The notes beneath the pieces are model-generated. The model had not been told where the DNA came from, did not search any database, and saw only the letters and a list, made by a program, of their open reading frames with translations. The translations under genes were made by a program, and so were the position numbers. This document shows positions 8,495-21,165 of a stretch of 64,000 bases of DNA, in pieces. Origin of the DNA: Hyaloperonospora brassicae (lineage: Eukaryota > Oomycota > Peronosporomycetes > Peronosporales > Peronosporaceae). Location: contig CANTFL010000167.1 in assembly GCA_947650285.1 (NCBI GenBank), forward strand, positions 62,001-126,000. The letters run 5' to 3'. Position 1 is the first letter of the stretch. Every line of letters starts with the position of its first letter.

Positions 8495-9514
8495 TTAAGT
8501 CGTTGACTCGTGATTCAGAATATCCCTCTTCCCGGTTGCCTTAGGTGGAAGTAAGATATCAAGCTTGGCCCGGACGTAGTCCAGTACATCGCCTAACAGG
8601 TCCTTTTTGTGCACCGGAAGATAGTATTCCGCCATAAACATCATGGCTTTTTCAAATACTTTGATCTTCTCCTCGTTGAAGCCCTCACCAGTAACATACA
8701 ACTCTCTTGAGCCCCACATCATGTCGACAAACTGGTTCGGTGTCACCTTTGCCTTGAGGTAGACCTTGACCAATGACTCCCCATACTGTCGTCCATACAT
8801 GTCAACCAGCTCACGGTGTACGTCGTCGGCGTATCTTGTCATGTCGGGGTTGCTACGACGCTTGAGCAATTTCTTGACCGCAAGTTCAACCTGGACTCGA
8901 CGTTCTTTTTCATTCGACGTCGTGCTGATGAGAGACTCAGCCACGCTCCTAGGGTTCCAGGGTTGGCCCTCCGTCTTCTTCGTCTTTACCTTCATCTCCT
9001 CAATCATCTTCTTCATATTTTTCCTCATCTCCTTCTTCATCTTTTTCTTCATCTCCTTCTTCATCTCCCTCTTTATCTCCTTCTTTATCTCCTTCTTTGT
9101 CTTCTTCGTCTTGGAAACTCCTAGCTTTTTCAAGAACGCCTTATCGTTCGTGATCTCTCTTTTGGCAACGACCTCGCTATTTGACATGTGGGAGGCGAGA
9201 CTAGCGACGGCATTTTCCTTTTCATAAAAAGTTGCGAAGTGATGGATCATTGCGGGGACTTCTTCGAATGTTTGCGGCATCATCCCGGTCCTCTCCTCTC
9301 CATCGTGCTGGCCTTCGTCGTCGGTCTCGACTGCGGCATCGTCGTGTGACGTCCCTGTCCTTAGCACGACGGGCAGGGTCCTGTTCGTGCGAGATAAGGC
9401 AGGGAGCGTGCTGCGAGCAGCGTCGTTAGCCTCTTTGTCGGCAGTGATTGTTGACCCAGCAGTTTCTGCAACAAACACCACTAGAACTGTGAGCACGTAA
9501 GTGAGCAAGCGCAT
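8495..9514 (-). CDS. Secreted RXLR-like/EER effector candidate with Lys-rich helix
   Basis: 339 residues, single exon. A strong signal peptide (about 1-20, MRLLTYVLTVLVVFVAETAG) is followed by a degenerate RXLR region at 45-52 (RTLPVVLR: RTLP lacks the final Arg, VVLR lacks the first) and an exact EER at 73-75 preceded by an acidic stretch. That order is typical of host-translocated oomycete effectors. Residues 140-171 form eight 4-residue units of the KKE(I/M) type, a likely single alpha-helix and possible nuclear or nucleolar signal. The C-terminal 155 residues are helical (VTPNQFVDMMW ... AEYYLPV), which may be a WY-like fold, but I cannot confirm that. The neighbours are transposons, as is common for effectors. 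Start chosen because it gives the signal peptide. The host target is unknown. Confidence 0.75.
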   Translation of the reverse strand: MRLLTYVLTVLVVFVAETAGSTITADKEANDAARSTLPALSRTNRTLPVVLRTGTSHDDAAVETDDEGQHDGEERTGMMPQTFEEVPAMIHHFATFYEKENAVASLASHMSNSEVVAKREITNDKAFLKKLGVSKTKKTKKEIKKEIKREMKKEMKKKMKKEMRKNMKKMIEEMKVKTKKTEGQPWNPRSVAESLISTTSNEKERRVQVELAVKKLLKRRSNPDMTRYADDVHRELVDMYGRQYGESLVKVYLKAKVTPNQFVDMMWGSRELYVTGEGFNEEKIKVFEKAMMFMAEYYLPVHKKDLLGDVLDYVRAKLDILLPPKATGKRDILNHESTT

Positions 9515-10405
9515 GATAAGACTATCGAACTGCTAGGCAAATTGCAGAATGAGCGACAATCGCCGCGATGCTTCCGGTCGCTATTTGTGTAGATATGCCA
9601 GATATGTTCTTGCCCGATTCTCCGGATCCAACGAGACCTGGTCCGGCCTTACTCTGGGCGTACACAGGATTGTCGCATGAGTAAGGGCGGGTCTGCCTCC
9701 GTCAAATAAACTGGCTTATATCTGGATAAACAGACGGTCGCTACCACGCACACGTCACGTGTACATAGCAAGCCACCTAACCAATGATCCGAGCTAAACG
9801 CAGATAGGCTGATACGGTGTCCTCCGATAGAATGGACGAATTGCACTCTTTCGCATTAGCACAAGGGGCTAGATCAATCAGGGCGGAGTCAACAGTGACG
9901 CTAGAAATCCATCAGTGAATCCTGTCCCATCCGCGTCAAGGTGACCATCTGCTCTGACGACGGCAAGCGTAGCCAGCAGGGACAGTCGATGGGCTTCCGA
10001 CCAGAGCGCGGACAGAGGCTTGTAGCCGTGGGACTTGCAGAGACAAATCTGTTTGGCTGAAGATAGAGTGGGAGCGTGCTGCGGAAACAGACTGCATGTA
10101 CAGAGGAAGAGAAAACTCGCGCACAGAATAAGCACGGGCGCCTATGGTTCTGTAAACGGATGTTGTCGGAGTTGATGGGTTCTCGTCCATGTCTTGCACA
10201 ATTGGCTCCTTCCTGCCACCTGTTGATCATGAGTTTGGATCCCCTATCCGCTCAGAATCCATAACACTTACGGGCCATCAGCAATGCCCGGGCGGTCGAC
10301 CGATCAGCAGAAAACCCATGTGCGAAGAATGAAAACTTCCAAGAGTCGTACGAACATGGTGTCATGCACGTTTTACTCAAACAGATTATACGCCTGTAGT
10401 ATCCA
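9515..10405. other. Intergenic, upstream region of the effector
   Basis: About 0.9 kb with only short ORFs on both strands and no recognisable protein. The first 100-200 bp presumably hold the effector promoter, but I see no clear oomycete initiator motif that I would defend. Confidence 0.5.
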
Positions 10406-10760
10406 TGACACCTCGTGATCTAGCAACGTGCAAATATACCTAGCAGCACAATGGGGTGATGCGAAAAGCCTGCGTTAAACAAGACGAAGTATTGAGCTCT
10501 TCACGACAGGGAATATAGCTAGGAAACAGTCCAGAGTTAGAGATAACACAACACAAAAACGCTTTGTCCACGAGAAAACATTGGGATTGAGGAGGAAAAC
10601 CTTTCGAAAAAAACCCTTATCATATAGCCTACACTTCAACCCACCGTTGAGACTAATCTGCTCAATTAGACTGCTCCCAGTTTCCAATACTGAAACACAG
10701 TCAGCACTAACGGTACTGAAAAGAGCGGAGCTTGATACACCGGTACACACCGATCTGACA
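10406..10760 (-). repeat. Probable 3' LTR of copia element E
   Basis: On the minus strand the sequence starts TGTCAGATCGG just after a purine tract (GAAGTGGGAG) and ends in GGTGTCA at 10406, giving TG...CA ends and 355 bp. The first 65 bp match 35570-35634, the 5' end of the same element. The left boundary is a guess based only on the terminal motif. Confidence 0.45.
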
Positions 10761-10779
10761 CTCCCACTTCGAGGTCCGC

Positions 10780-12558
10780 GTCATTGCTTTGTAGGTTTCC
10801 TGTCGCTCGTCTCAAACAGCGGAAGTGGCACTACATTCAAACATCACGTAGCTTGGAGAACTGTGTCTATCCAAGCGGCTTCGTAAAAGATCTGCTAGCA
10901 TATTCGTTGTAGCACAATAGCTAATGTCAAAATCTCCACGTTCATACATATCCCGAACCTTGTGGTACTTCAAGTCCACACCCTTGATTTCATAGTTTCC
11001 TTTTGTAGCTTTAATCACTGAATTGTATACTGGTTATCCTGAAATAACACAGTCAGGTGACGGCGTCGAAGGTTAAGTTCCTCACAAAGATTGTGCGTCC
11101 AAACAATTATGACAGAACATTTAGCAGCTGCAATAAACTTCGTACTTCAGGTATCGTCATGAGTAATGGTTTGCTTGCGACTCTATCAAGCGTAAGTGCA
11201 TCCATTCATTTGCAGCACAAATCCCGTGATTGATCGACGGTCATCCTTTTCACTACCAAGATCAGCATCAGCCTCAGCAGTAAAATTCAGGTCGAGACAA
11301 ACAAGTTTCTTCCGCAAGAGTCCACATTCACGTGTGCCGTGTAGATAGCGCATAACACGCTTTGCCATCACAAAAGGCTCTTTCGTATAATTGTTCTATA
11401 ATTTCCAAGTGTACGCACGGTATTGGCAAGTTCTGGGCGAGTTCCTTGCACTAAATACTAAAGATAGTCCAATAGATCTCGATACGGCAACTTAAGATTG
11501 TTTATGCCTGGTTGGTTGCCTTCAGCGATTTCTGGCAGGTTCCCTAAAGCTTGCGGAGTAGATACAGGACGACATTCTTCCATATCGAAGCGTTTCAATA
11601 CTTTGTCTATATATCCACTCTGTGACATCCACATAAATTGTCCAGGGACATAAGAAATCTCCATTTGCAACAGATCCTTCACAGGACCCAGATCTTTGAT
11701 CTGAAACTGTGCTTGCAGCTTATAGATAACCCGCTCAATATTTTTAGGCGTTCCTACGATATTTAAGTCATCCAGGTAGACCGAAACAAAAATTGGACAT
11801 CCTCCAATCGAACGGGTATGAATACCACCATCCATTTTTGAGCGACGAAACAGGCACGACCCCACATACTTGTCAAGTGTTTATACCATATTAATGTCTC
11901 CTGTTTTAGACCGTAAAGACTTCGTAATAATTTGCAGACACGACCTGACCCATCATCAAAATATTCAGGCATTTCCATATACATTTTTGCCCCTTCAATC
12001 GGTCCATTAATAAATGCAGTCACGGATTTCAAGTGGCGGCACTTAAGGTCCAAAGTAACGCCAACAACAGGATAAACTTAACTGCTTCTTAAAAACCACA
12101 GGAGCGTAGGTCTCCCAAAAGTCAACACCATAGCGCTGCTGACAGCCTTTAAGGGTTATCCGAGTTCGATGGCGAACGACGTGTCCGTGTGCGTCATATT
12201 TTTCTCAAAAACACCCATTTAATTGATTAAATCTTTTTGCCTGTCGGTCTTTCCACAAGTTCCCACGCATGATCCCGCATAAGGTTATTCTACTCCTTCT
12301 CTAGCTCCTTAATCCACTTTTCCGATTCAGGCTCCAACAACGCTTGTTGCACCGTCTGTGATTCCATCACTGCATTGATCGTTTCAATGACTAGACTTGC
12401 TGGCAGCTCTGCCTGAAAGTCTTGCAGCCTTGTGTTTGGTCGACGATCGCGTCTTGGACGCGTTCGCGCATCAGGACCATCGGAATCACTCCCACTATCA
12501 CCGAGTGCACCAGAAACCTTAGTAACATAATCAATGCCACCGCCACCATCATAAGCAA
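10780..12558 (-). pseudogene. Copia reverse transcriptase-RNase H, decayed
   Basis: From right to left the fragments read WELVERPTG (start of RT), YMEMPEYFDDG with LLRSLYGLKQ, then the RT catalytic box YLDD (in VYLDDLNIVG, near 11780) and LKRFDMEECRPVSTP. RNase H follows as RVMRYLHGT, EADADLGSEKDDRRSITGF (11186-11371) and NMLADLLRSRLDRH (near 10860). These are hallmark Ty1/copia motifs. Several stops and frame changes separate them, so the gene is dead. Confidence 0.85.
12554..12558. repeat. Target-site duplication AGCAA, left copy
   Basis: AGCAA lies directly before the 5' LTR of gypsy copy B and again at 34834-34838 directly after its 3' LTR. A 5-bp duplication is the usual Ty3/gypsy size. 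It proves that copy B inserted into copia E as one event. Confidence 0.85.
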
Positions 12559-13024
12559 GCTAACGGGGGGCCCGTTACATAATTTTGATACGAATGTATC
12601 AATTTTTGGGCATTATTTATTTAGATAATACTCAATCAACATCACTTGAGAAGAGGTGATGTTGGCGAAATTTTACCTCTGAGAGTAATATTCTCGGGTG
12701 CTCCACATTTGTTAATGTGGTTACATCAGCCTGATTAGCTACCAATCGCTGCTGGACGCGCGCAATGGGTGGGGATCAAAAACCCACACACAAGATTGTA
12801 GTTTAGTATAGTTAGCTCAAGATAAAGACAGCTTATTAGGAAGTCTTAACTATACTAAATACAGTTCTACTTTTCCCTCAAGACAGAACTTTCGGGTTCT
12901 GTGTTGTCTTGGTCTCACTTTCTCACGCCACGTGTACGTGACGTCGGGCGTACGCGCCCTTGGATTGTTATCAATACAAGGAAGGTCTTGCTCAGTTGGC
13001 TGAGCAAGAGCGTGCCCCGTTACA
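12559..13024 (+). repeat. 5' LTR of gypsy copy B
   Basis: 466 bp, the same sequence family as 34366-34833. The first two bases have changed from TG to GC; the end is CCCCGTTACA. It has the family's hairpins, for example a 9-bp stem around 12990-13012, and is followed two bases later by the primer-binding site. Confidence 0.85.
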
Positions 13025-13072
13025 CCTGGTAGCACTTCGTAGTCCTTCCAGCGACCACCTATCTTATTAATC

Positions 13073-14112
13073 ATGAACATGATGGATGAGGGAGAGATCT
13101 TTCACGTCACACGTGAAGGCTTCTGCCATTTAAGTGACCTCGAATGGGCCGCGGTAGGGCGAATGAGCTCTACCGTGGGCGACATTGACGTTACCGCTAT
13201 GTTGGAATCTCTTGACAGAGACTAACAACATGCCGCTATCGCCAGGTTCATTCAATATGAACTTGGCGCCGAACAAGTGAGAGTAGCCTTGCTTCACCAG
13301 ATGGGATCTCAACAGGCCGAGCATTTGAGAGAACTCGGTGCTCACCAGACACGGCTTTTGAGGCAGCAGCAATTTAATGCTGCTGTGTGCGGGACGACGC
13401 ACACGTGTCGCCCCGAATCTCGAAGGTTGACATCTATAAGTACAGAGGAGTCGAGAAAGACTCCCTGTTGTTATGGTTCGTCGAACAAGACAGAGCCATA
13501 AATGCATGTCGCATCGACTATGAGCAATTTAAACTAACATTTGCTTAAATTTGATTGGCAGGACGTGCCAAGACTTGGGTTTTAGGCCTGGGGATGAGCT
13601 ACCCATACGCTTTTGAGTCGCTCAAATCCTTTAAAACCTGGCTCAAACGTTCGTTTGAGCCGCCAAGGGTTGAGTTCAGGGCTCGATCAGAGCTCCTGAA
13701 ACTCAAGCAAGGTAAGCGTGATGTGCACGCTTACGCTCAGCATATACGACTCCTTGCGAGTAGTGTAACTGCAAATTCGGTCCGCGAACACACATTGATT
13801 ACTGTGTTCATGCAGAGCTCGCAGACGGGCCCGTCAGGGGTCACCTGTTCCGCCTAGAGTTGAATACTCTAAGAGATGCTATTTTAGCAGCGAAATAGGA
13901 AGACTTTAGCATGAGCTTGTCTCATGCTAGCTCGAGCTCTTATCGTCCACCGAGACTACAAGAAACCGGAGGTCCAGAACCAATGGAACTCTATTATGTT
14001 GAGAGCGAGAGATCTCGTTCTTTGAACAACAAGAGATTGAATAGGTGCAATCGCTGCCAGAAGTTCGGACACTACGCTTACGAGTGTAGTGCCGCTCGCC
14101 CAGTACCTTACA
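13073..14112 (+). pseudogene. Gag of copy B, decayed and truncated by a solo LTR
   Basis: Homologous to the gag of copy A: the same MNM start, TREGF and HLSDLEW near the N-terminus, the glutamine-rich helix, the RDVHAYAQHIRLLAS capsid segment and the zinc knuckle CNRCQKFGHYAYEC near 14047-14088. There is an in-frame TAA after SLDRD (near 13223) and more frame changes follow. Coding stops at 14112, where the solo LTR begins. Confidence 0.85.
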
Positions 14113-16027
14113 GTGTGGTAAAGTCGCTGATTAATTTCGGGATGCGGATCGGTGACCACCCAGTTGAGACGCCGCTAACTGGCAGAAAACGACACCGGAT
14201 GATCTAGCGATCCAATGGGCGATGGAAGGCGATCCCAACATGACTCAACGAGCCGATTCAACTATCGACAGAATGATGGACATGGATCGATTTGAGACGA
14301 GGCGTAGAAAGAGATGGTTTTCATGGAAAAATCTGGGAAGAGTCGCAGGTATAGATGATTTCTATGGGGCGATCTGGGACAAAGGAAGTGATGAAGTCAA
14401 GCGATCCGCTTGAAGGTTGGTCAAGGACAAGAATGTGTGTTGAAGCAGGTGAAGACTGAGTACTGTGGCAGAATTACTCTGGGAAAGGTGTCCATGGGAC
14501 CAGGTGATGCGATGTGACTCTGTAACTAAGGTGCAACATCTTGCAGATCGGTGATACTCTTTACCGGTCCCACAATGGGAGTACTGATTTTGTTCAATTA
14601 CAGCCCGATCTGGAAGTGTGAACACTTATAAGATTCCAGGGATCTATTTCAAGACGCGTGGATGGTCCCACTGATCAGATAAATCTTGAAGGATGGTATT
14701 GGAGCACACACGATGAACGGGAGAATGTCTGCTGTCAATTTATACGGTGTCAATCCCTATTTATCTCGGATTGGGCATCAGATCGGTCTTGTTCCCTGTT
14801 GATCATGGATATATCACTGATGGAGCTTTCGGGTCATGATGAATATGCTTGCTGAAGGTCCATGAGTGATGTCTCAAAAGTTCAGACCGAAAGAGCCAGT
14901 GGAAGCTGTCGAATTGACTTCGCAAAATGGATTTAGACACATTTGGTATTTGAGTACTATTTAGTGCTCTCCGGTACCAAAAATGGGAATTGGGTACCGA
15001 ATTTGGGATTTGGTTCTCATTTGGTGTTTAGGTACGATATCGGGGATACCGGCTCTATCTTTGGAGTACAGGTCATGAAATTTCGACACGTGTTCGAGGG
15101 GGCGGTCAAGCTTAAAGGTGATATCGGTTTGCAGAGTGAACAAAGGTTTGGAATAGGCATAAGGATAGGTCGGCTATTAATTTGGTTGGTTAATAAACAG
15201 ACTTGAACTCTACTTCTTCTAAACGCGACGCGCTTTCTCCCCTCTTTTCCGGGCAAGATTGGTTTGGCTTCCCCGGTGGTGTAAGGCACGCGTGTTGGAA
15301 GAACACAGAAGACCTATCTTGGATTGTTATTAAGATCAGGAAGAGCGATCCCGGACAATCTGGTCCGGATCGATCAAGTACTCACACTCAACTCAACTGC
15401 TAGGGTAGCAGCAACAACGGAAAAGGACTGGATACAAGATCGCGAGACGGCTCAAGTGGTTAGAAGATCTGGACAAGGAGTTCAAGACAAGACCGAGCAA
15501 GATCGAGGCGATCTACAGGGCAGATTGTCACATTTCACTTTGGCGAAACAAGAAACCTATCTGGACCACATTGCGCAATTCCAGCACGATAGACCGATTC
15601 CAAGGCCGGATCGGACCGATCCCAAGGCAAGATCAACGCAAGACTATTATTTGCTGAGTGAAGATGTCCGCAAAGCAAAGACCCCGACTTCGAGGATAAA
15701 TCGAGATCGGTGTGATTTAAGATCGAGATCGCGACGCTTCCAGATAGAGATCGCCGCGACTTAATATGAAGATCGCAGAACCCCTATTCGTGGTGTGAAG
15801 ATTTCCGAACCAAGAGCTAACCCTCAACCCCAAACCCTCAGCGAGATCGACATTTCCCAAGGCCGTTACGAAGAGCTCATGCCAGCCTAACTGACGGGTA
15901 CACAAGATGAGCACATGGTTATACAGCAAGGCACGGATCGGAGTACCCCCGTTTGTGAGTCGGAAAGTCTGGGCAAGTGGAAGATCGACCCTCACACAAG
16001 CGATTTTGTGAGTACTACTTCACCACA
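14113..16027 (+). repeat. Solo LTR of the chromodomain family of copy D, in copy B
   Basis: A 1915-bp LTR, TGTGGTAAAG ... CTTCACCACA, clearly the same family as the LTRs of copy D read in the sense direction but well diverged. No internal element sequence is attached. Copy B resumes after it in the region corresponding to copy A position about 5220, whereas gag stops at about copy A 5860. So about 640 bp holding the gag-pol junction and the protease active site is missing. Flanks (TACAG and ACTGT) are not a direct duplication, so deletion or recombination accompanied its formation. Confidence 0.82.
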
Positions 16028-19000
16028 ACTGTGAGTGAGTGCGGTGGTCTCACTTGCAGGACAGTCGTTAGTACGACTGCACAAGACCTCAGTGTAGCTA
16101 TTCATTACACTGTTGAGCAAGCTACCGTTAGCTGTACAGAAGTACAGGCGGCGCCGAAGGTCCGCCATTTGAAAAAGTCGAGTGGACCGGGACATGGATG
16201 AATTCCTAGTGGGCATCATCCTAGAAAGAAAAAGAGGGTGCCCAGAAATGGCAACACGGTAATCCTATGTCGAATGGAGAGTCGATCGTAAAGGATCAAG
16301 ACCTGACTGTGGTTGCACAGCCACAGTCAGAAGACATAGAGAGGATAAGTCCCCACGTACTTGAGGAAGTAATTACTCAAGAGTCACCTGCTGAGGGATT
16401 ATGCTCTCAGAAACCTGTGGAAATAAGCTCACAGAAAAAAATTGAGACGTTGAACGTCTTGGTTGATGACGGATCAAGCGTAGGCGCTTATACGCTTGAT
16501 CTGATTGTGCCTCCGAAGTTAACTTCGGAGATAACTCAGTTGCCAACGCTAGAACCGAAACGGTTGTTGCGCGATCTGCGTAGTGGCAACGTCAAGCAGA
16601 TCTGCATACTCGTTACATAGGATGATTATGTGGCCGATATTCGGTCGGCAACACTGTTTACTGAGAGCGAACGGGTTATCAGTAGCTCGTCGATGGAAGA
16701 AGGTGTACTCGATAAGAAGACTCGGATTCAGAGATACACGTCTCAATCCTGGGAGTCACTCCAGGCAAATCCTTTGTAAAAGGATTTACTCGAATTTAAG
16801 GATGTATTCCCATAATTCTTACCCTGCAAGTTGCCTAAGGATAAGGGCACTCGACACGAGATCGAGCTCAAACCGGGCTCGAAGCATTGTGTAATGAAGC
16901 AGGTTCCGCCTCGTGAACAAGAACTAGCTATCGACAAGTTCTATGCCGATCGCTTTGCAGAGGGTCATGTGATGGAATCTGCATCCCCTCACAGCTCTCC
17001 AACCTTCTCCGTGCGTAAGAATCAGGGGGTTGGTGGATAGTGCACACATTCAATAAGTTAGATGCTGCGATGGTACCGGCTCAGACGACGATACCGAGAA
17101 AGGACGTAATCATAGTTGGTGTATCTATAAGTACCATCTTCTCGTCCATGGATCTGATGGATGGATTCTATCAGATCCTCATGCGTCAACGGGACATTCC
17201 TTACACAGCAGTGAGAACCCCCAGCGGTATGCTGTGGGAGTGGCTAGTGATGCCACAGGGGTTGAGTAACGCCCCTGCAACGTTCAACAGATGTGTCACA
17301 AATCGGTTGAGACCGATGTGAGATCTTGCACCGAGTTACTTCGACGGTGTGTTCATCCATAGCCGGGCTATGGACGGAAAGACGGACACGGAAGTTCACA
17401 GTACACACTTGCGTCAGATTTTTTAACTTATGCGCAAGCATAAGTTGTACGCCAACTTCAAGAAGTGTATATTCGCGGCTAGCGAAATATCACTTCTTGG
17501 GTGCATCGTGTATAAACACGGCGTACGCCTTGACCCCGAAAAGATCAAGGCGATCACCGACTGGCCAGTGCCAGTCGATGTCAAGGGACTAAGGAAGTTC
17601 CTTGGGCTCGCGGCGTACTTGCATAAGTACTCGCGCAACTATGCCGAGATTACTGAGCATCTTTCTTGTGAACTCACGAAAAATGTGAAGTGATCATGGA
17701 ACGCTGACTGTTAGCGTTCCTTCGAAGGTATTAAGCAGAGCTTGATGCAATCGCCCGTATTGTCAATTGCAGATCAGGACAGAACATTTCATGTAATCTG
17801 TGACGCCAGAGATTTTGCAATCGGCTGTGCGTTGATGCAGTATGACACAGACGGTGCAGAGCGCGTCGTCTGTTATCAGTCGCGTCAGCTGCAAGCAGCT
17901 GAGCGTAGTTACCCAGTGCATGACAAGGAACTCTTTGACATGAAGTACGCACTGGCTAATTTTGCGTCCATCTCTTGGGAGATGGGCCGTTTGTTGTCTA
18001 TACAGACCATGCGTCACTACGCACGGCCATAAATAGTTCACACTTCGCGCAAAGAATGGCGAGGTTGCTATCTTTCGTCACGGAGATAAACTTCTCCGTC
18101 GATTAAAAACCAGTTAGAATGAACGTCGTCGCTGATGCGCTTTCATCCTGATCCGATTTAAAGCCGGGTGCGCACTTCAACAGTGAGGAGCCCACCGTTG
18201 CGACACTTGCAGTCAGTGTCCCGTAGTCCCCACTCAAAACAATTTAAGCTTGCGCATCATGTATGAGTGTCACGATGCTTCAACAGGCGGGCATCGTGGC
18301 AGGGTTAAGACTTACCTTACGGTAAGTCGTGATTTTTACTGGTCCCGCCAGTATCCGTTTGTGCGCAAGTACAGTCGTGCATGCGAGATTTGTCAACGGG
18401 AGAAACCTAGTCCTTCTTCCCGTGCACCATTACAGCCTCTACCAGTTTCGAGAGAGTGCTGGCAGTACGTTACATGGACTTCGTCTTCGGGTTTCCCGAA
18501 GATGCTCACAAGAATAATGGGATTCTTATCTTTGTTAAGTGTTCAGCAAGATAGTTCACCTCGCTGTAGTTCCAGAGTCGAACATGGCTCAGGGCTGGGC
18601 TCGTGTCTTTCTCGACACTATATTTCGACTTCACGGGTTACCCCGTGAACTCTTATCCTACCGTGATCCTCGGTTCACGGCGGGCTTTTTGCAATCCGTG
18701 TTCCGCACTTTAAGAACCCGGTTGAAGATGTCGACTTCTGATCAATTTGAAACAGATGGTCAGACAGAACGCGCGAATTTTGGCCTCAAAGAATCCCTTT
18801 GAGGCTATTTCCACTCGTTCTCGACTTTGAGCAAATTCCTCCCGATGGTGGAATTTACCATTAATAACTCGGTACAAACTTCAACACAGCATTAAACGTT
18901 CTTCCTGAATGGCTTAAGCCATCCACGTCTTCCCTCCCTTTTTAGAGTGTGACGCTTGGAAAGGGGGGACTCGCTAGAGCAAAAACCGTTCTGGATCTTG

Positions 19001-20170
19001 CTCATCACATGTCGACTCTAACGTCGTCACGTATGACGCCGTTATAGACCAAGTCGACATCGAAGAAGAAGACCATCTTAATAACATTGATGACGCTAAT
19101 ATTGAGTCAGATAATGATGGTGATGCTGGTATTTTCAGCATCTCCAATGACTACTCCAGCGAGGATCATGACACCTTCGCTGATGAACAAAAAGAGATAA
19201 AGGCTTCTTCTGCAGTTCGCACGAGGCGAACTGGTCAAACAACATCTCGTTAGCAGAAGGATTTCTGCTATACAGAGAAGCTGCGGTCCGCTTCGTTCAG
19301 GATACCGTCGCTCATGCGGTGGACCGGCAGAAACGGAACGCTGACAAGAATGGAAGAGCAAATGTTCTTTCATTTATTGTAGGTGATTTAGTTCTAATTT
19401 CTACGGTAAATCTACCTGTACATGTAGTAAATAACGTGGGAAGCAGTAAACTACTGCCTAAGTACATCGGCTCCTTTCGTGTGCTGCGCCGACAAGGCAA
19501 CGAACACACGATCGAGCTGCAACGTAGGATGCGCACGCATCCTATGATTTACGTGGGGCGTCTCCGCCCGTACTGCCAGTATACGCCCTCTTCCGACGAT
19601 GAAGATAACCCCCGCGTTCAAGAACCTCCATCAGGTACTTGCGTTTACGCTCCAGGCGATCAGTCTCGACGCGCAGTGAAGAGACCTCTCCATGCAATTA
19701 AAAGAGCCCCCCTGTGAGCTGTCGCCAGCTCTCTAACCAGAAAACTGGAAATCCGTTCAACCTGGAGCTATACGAGGACATAATCAGCACGGTCTTTTGA
19801 ACGTTCAGTTTCTCGATCCTTGAGGTGCTTCCGCACAAGATCGGTTAGAGCGTAGTGTCGGTCCCCCTCGTGCTCCACATCTTCGCTCAATGCAGAGATT
19901 GCGCGATCCATCTCGTATGGGTCGAGACGGTGAGTCGAACGACTCGGAGGAGGGTTTTCCTCCTCCCCACATCCTTTGCTTGACTCACACGGTGGTCAAC
20001 GCTTCCTTGTGGAGCGTATCTTGAACCACCGTGACGATTCAGAATCAAGGACGAGTAACCTCGTCGAGTGGCAAAGGTATACACTCTCGTAAGACAGCTG
20101 GGAGCCCCGCTATCAGTGGATAATGGATGTCCCCGGTCTCGTCGAATAGTACGACGAGACGCACCCGTTG
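16028..20170 (+). pseudogene. Pol of copy B (RT, RNase H, integrase, chromodomain), dead
   Basis: Homologous block by block to pol of copy A. The RT catalytic box is YFDG instead of YFDD (17337-17348), a loss of a catalytic aspartate. The RT/RNase H boundary has the same TAA as copy A, just before MRKHKLYANF (17430). RNase H (VICDARDFAIGCAL) and integrase (YECHDASTGGHRG ... CEICQ, near 18250-18420; DGQTERANF near 18760) are interrupted by several stops. The chromodomain ([13 protein letters not shown]) is at 20000-20150. Many shared hairpins persist, for example 16472-16501. Confidence 0.88.
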
Positions 20171-21165
20171 ATGATGGAAGGCCATCGTCGAACGAACGCC
20201 GGGCGCGTTCGTAAAGGGATTGCTAAGTCTCAATTACTTTTGCATCTCAGACGAGATGCTATCCCTTCAATACAGCTGATTAGGGAGGAAGGCCTCCCTA
20301 GGGGCGCGAACAGAGTTGTTTACACAACTCTGACATTTTTCTTCCCACGAGAGGCAAGGTAGTCCTGCTTCTCGAGACAATCGGTGCAATTTGAATCGTG
20401 CACCATTTAAAGATTTCTGTTAATAAAATTGTTGCGAGCTGAAGTAAGTTTGTCCAGCCAAGTTTCACGGCCAACATTCTCAATGTTGCCGATAAAAAAT
20501 TTACGCCTGAGCCAGCGAGAACTCCTCTCGGTTGTGGTTGCCGTGGTACCATTGATGTCTGAAAAAGACATCGATGTAAAACTCATGTTCAGTGCAATAA
20601 TGCTTCGCACTGGAGTCAAGACCATGGATCCATGACGAGTTAAAGAGTGGGATGCGACAACCTCCAGTGGTATAGCCATACCACTCTCTCAACTCGCTCA
20701 AGGCTGGCATCCATGGTTTATGCTCAGGGCGGATCGTAATGCGTTACGATCCTGCTCCTCTTGCGTGGTTCCAAAATAATAAATGGCACCACGGTCGTCA
20801 CAATATCTGTTATTGAAACGACTATGACTACGATGACTTCGTGAAGAGCGATCGACATCTTAATGAGGAATCACAAACGACCTCATGTTTTGCACTCGCC
20901 TCGCACGAATACGAGCGCGATCCGATCAATCCCGGCGACGAGTCTTAAACTCTTCGGATGAACCGAACAATTCATGCCGCAATTTAGGATCGAGACGGCC
21001 GCGAGTTTCGGCAGTCATCGATCCTGCACACACAGCCTCACGGCCGGACTTCGATGGTGACTTCAAGTCGGACGAAGAGTCCGGCTCGCCTAAATAGACA
21101 ACCTCCAAATCGGGATCGACGTCCATGAGGCTATCACCCACAGCAGAAGCTGGGGGTGAAGAAGC
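19720..21165 (-). pseudogene. Antisense ORF of copy B, C-terminal and middle part
   Basis: Minus-strand reading opposite to gag-pol. From the copy C junction leftwards it reads SSPPASAVGDSLMDVDPDLEVV-like acidic sequence (20926-21165), LRHELFGSSEE, then HKPWMPALSELREW and YIDVFFRHQWYHGN (20501-20710) and a diverged tail (19887-20084). Each block has a counterpart in the antisense ORF of copy A in the same order, so this is a conserved protein and not a chance reading. Frame changes and stops show it is dead here. The piece at 34051-34234 is its N-terminus, separated by copy C. Confidence 0.7.

Noticed and set aside
8766..9227. 153-codon plus-strand ORF, Phe/Ile-rich, membrane-like
   Set aside because: It is the exact complement of the Lys-rich repeat in the effector gene, whose signal peptide and EER make the minus strand the real reading.
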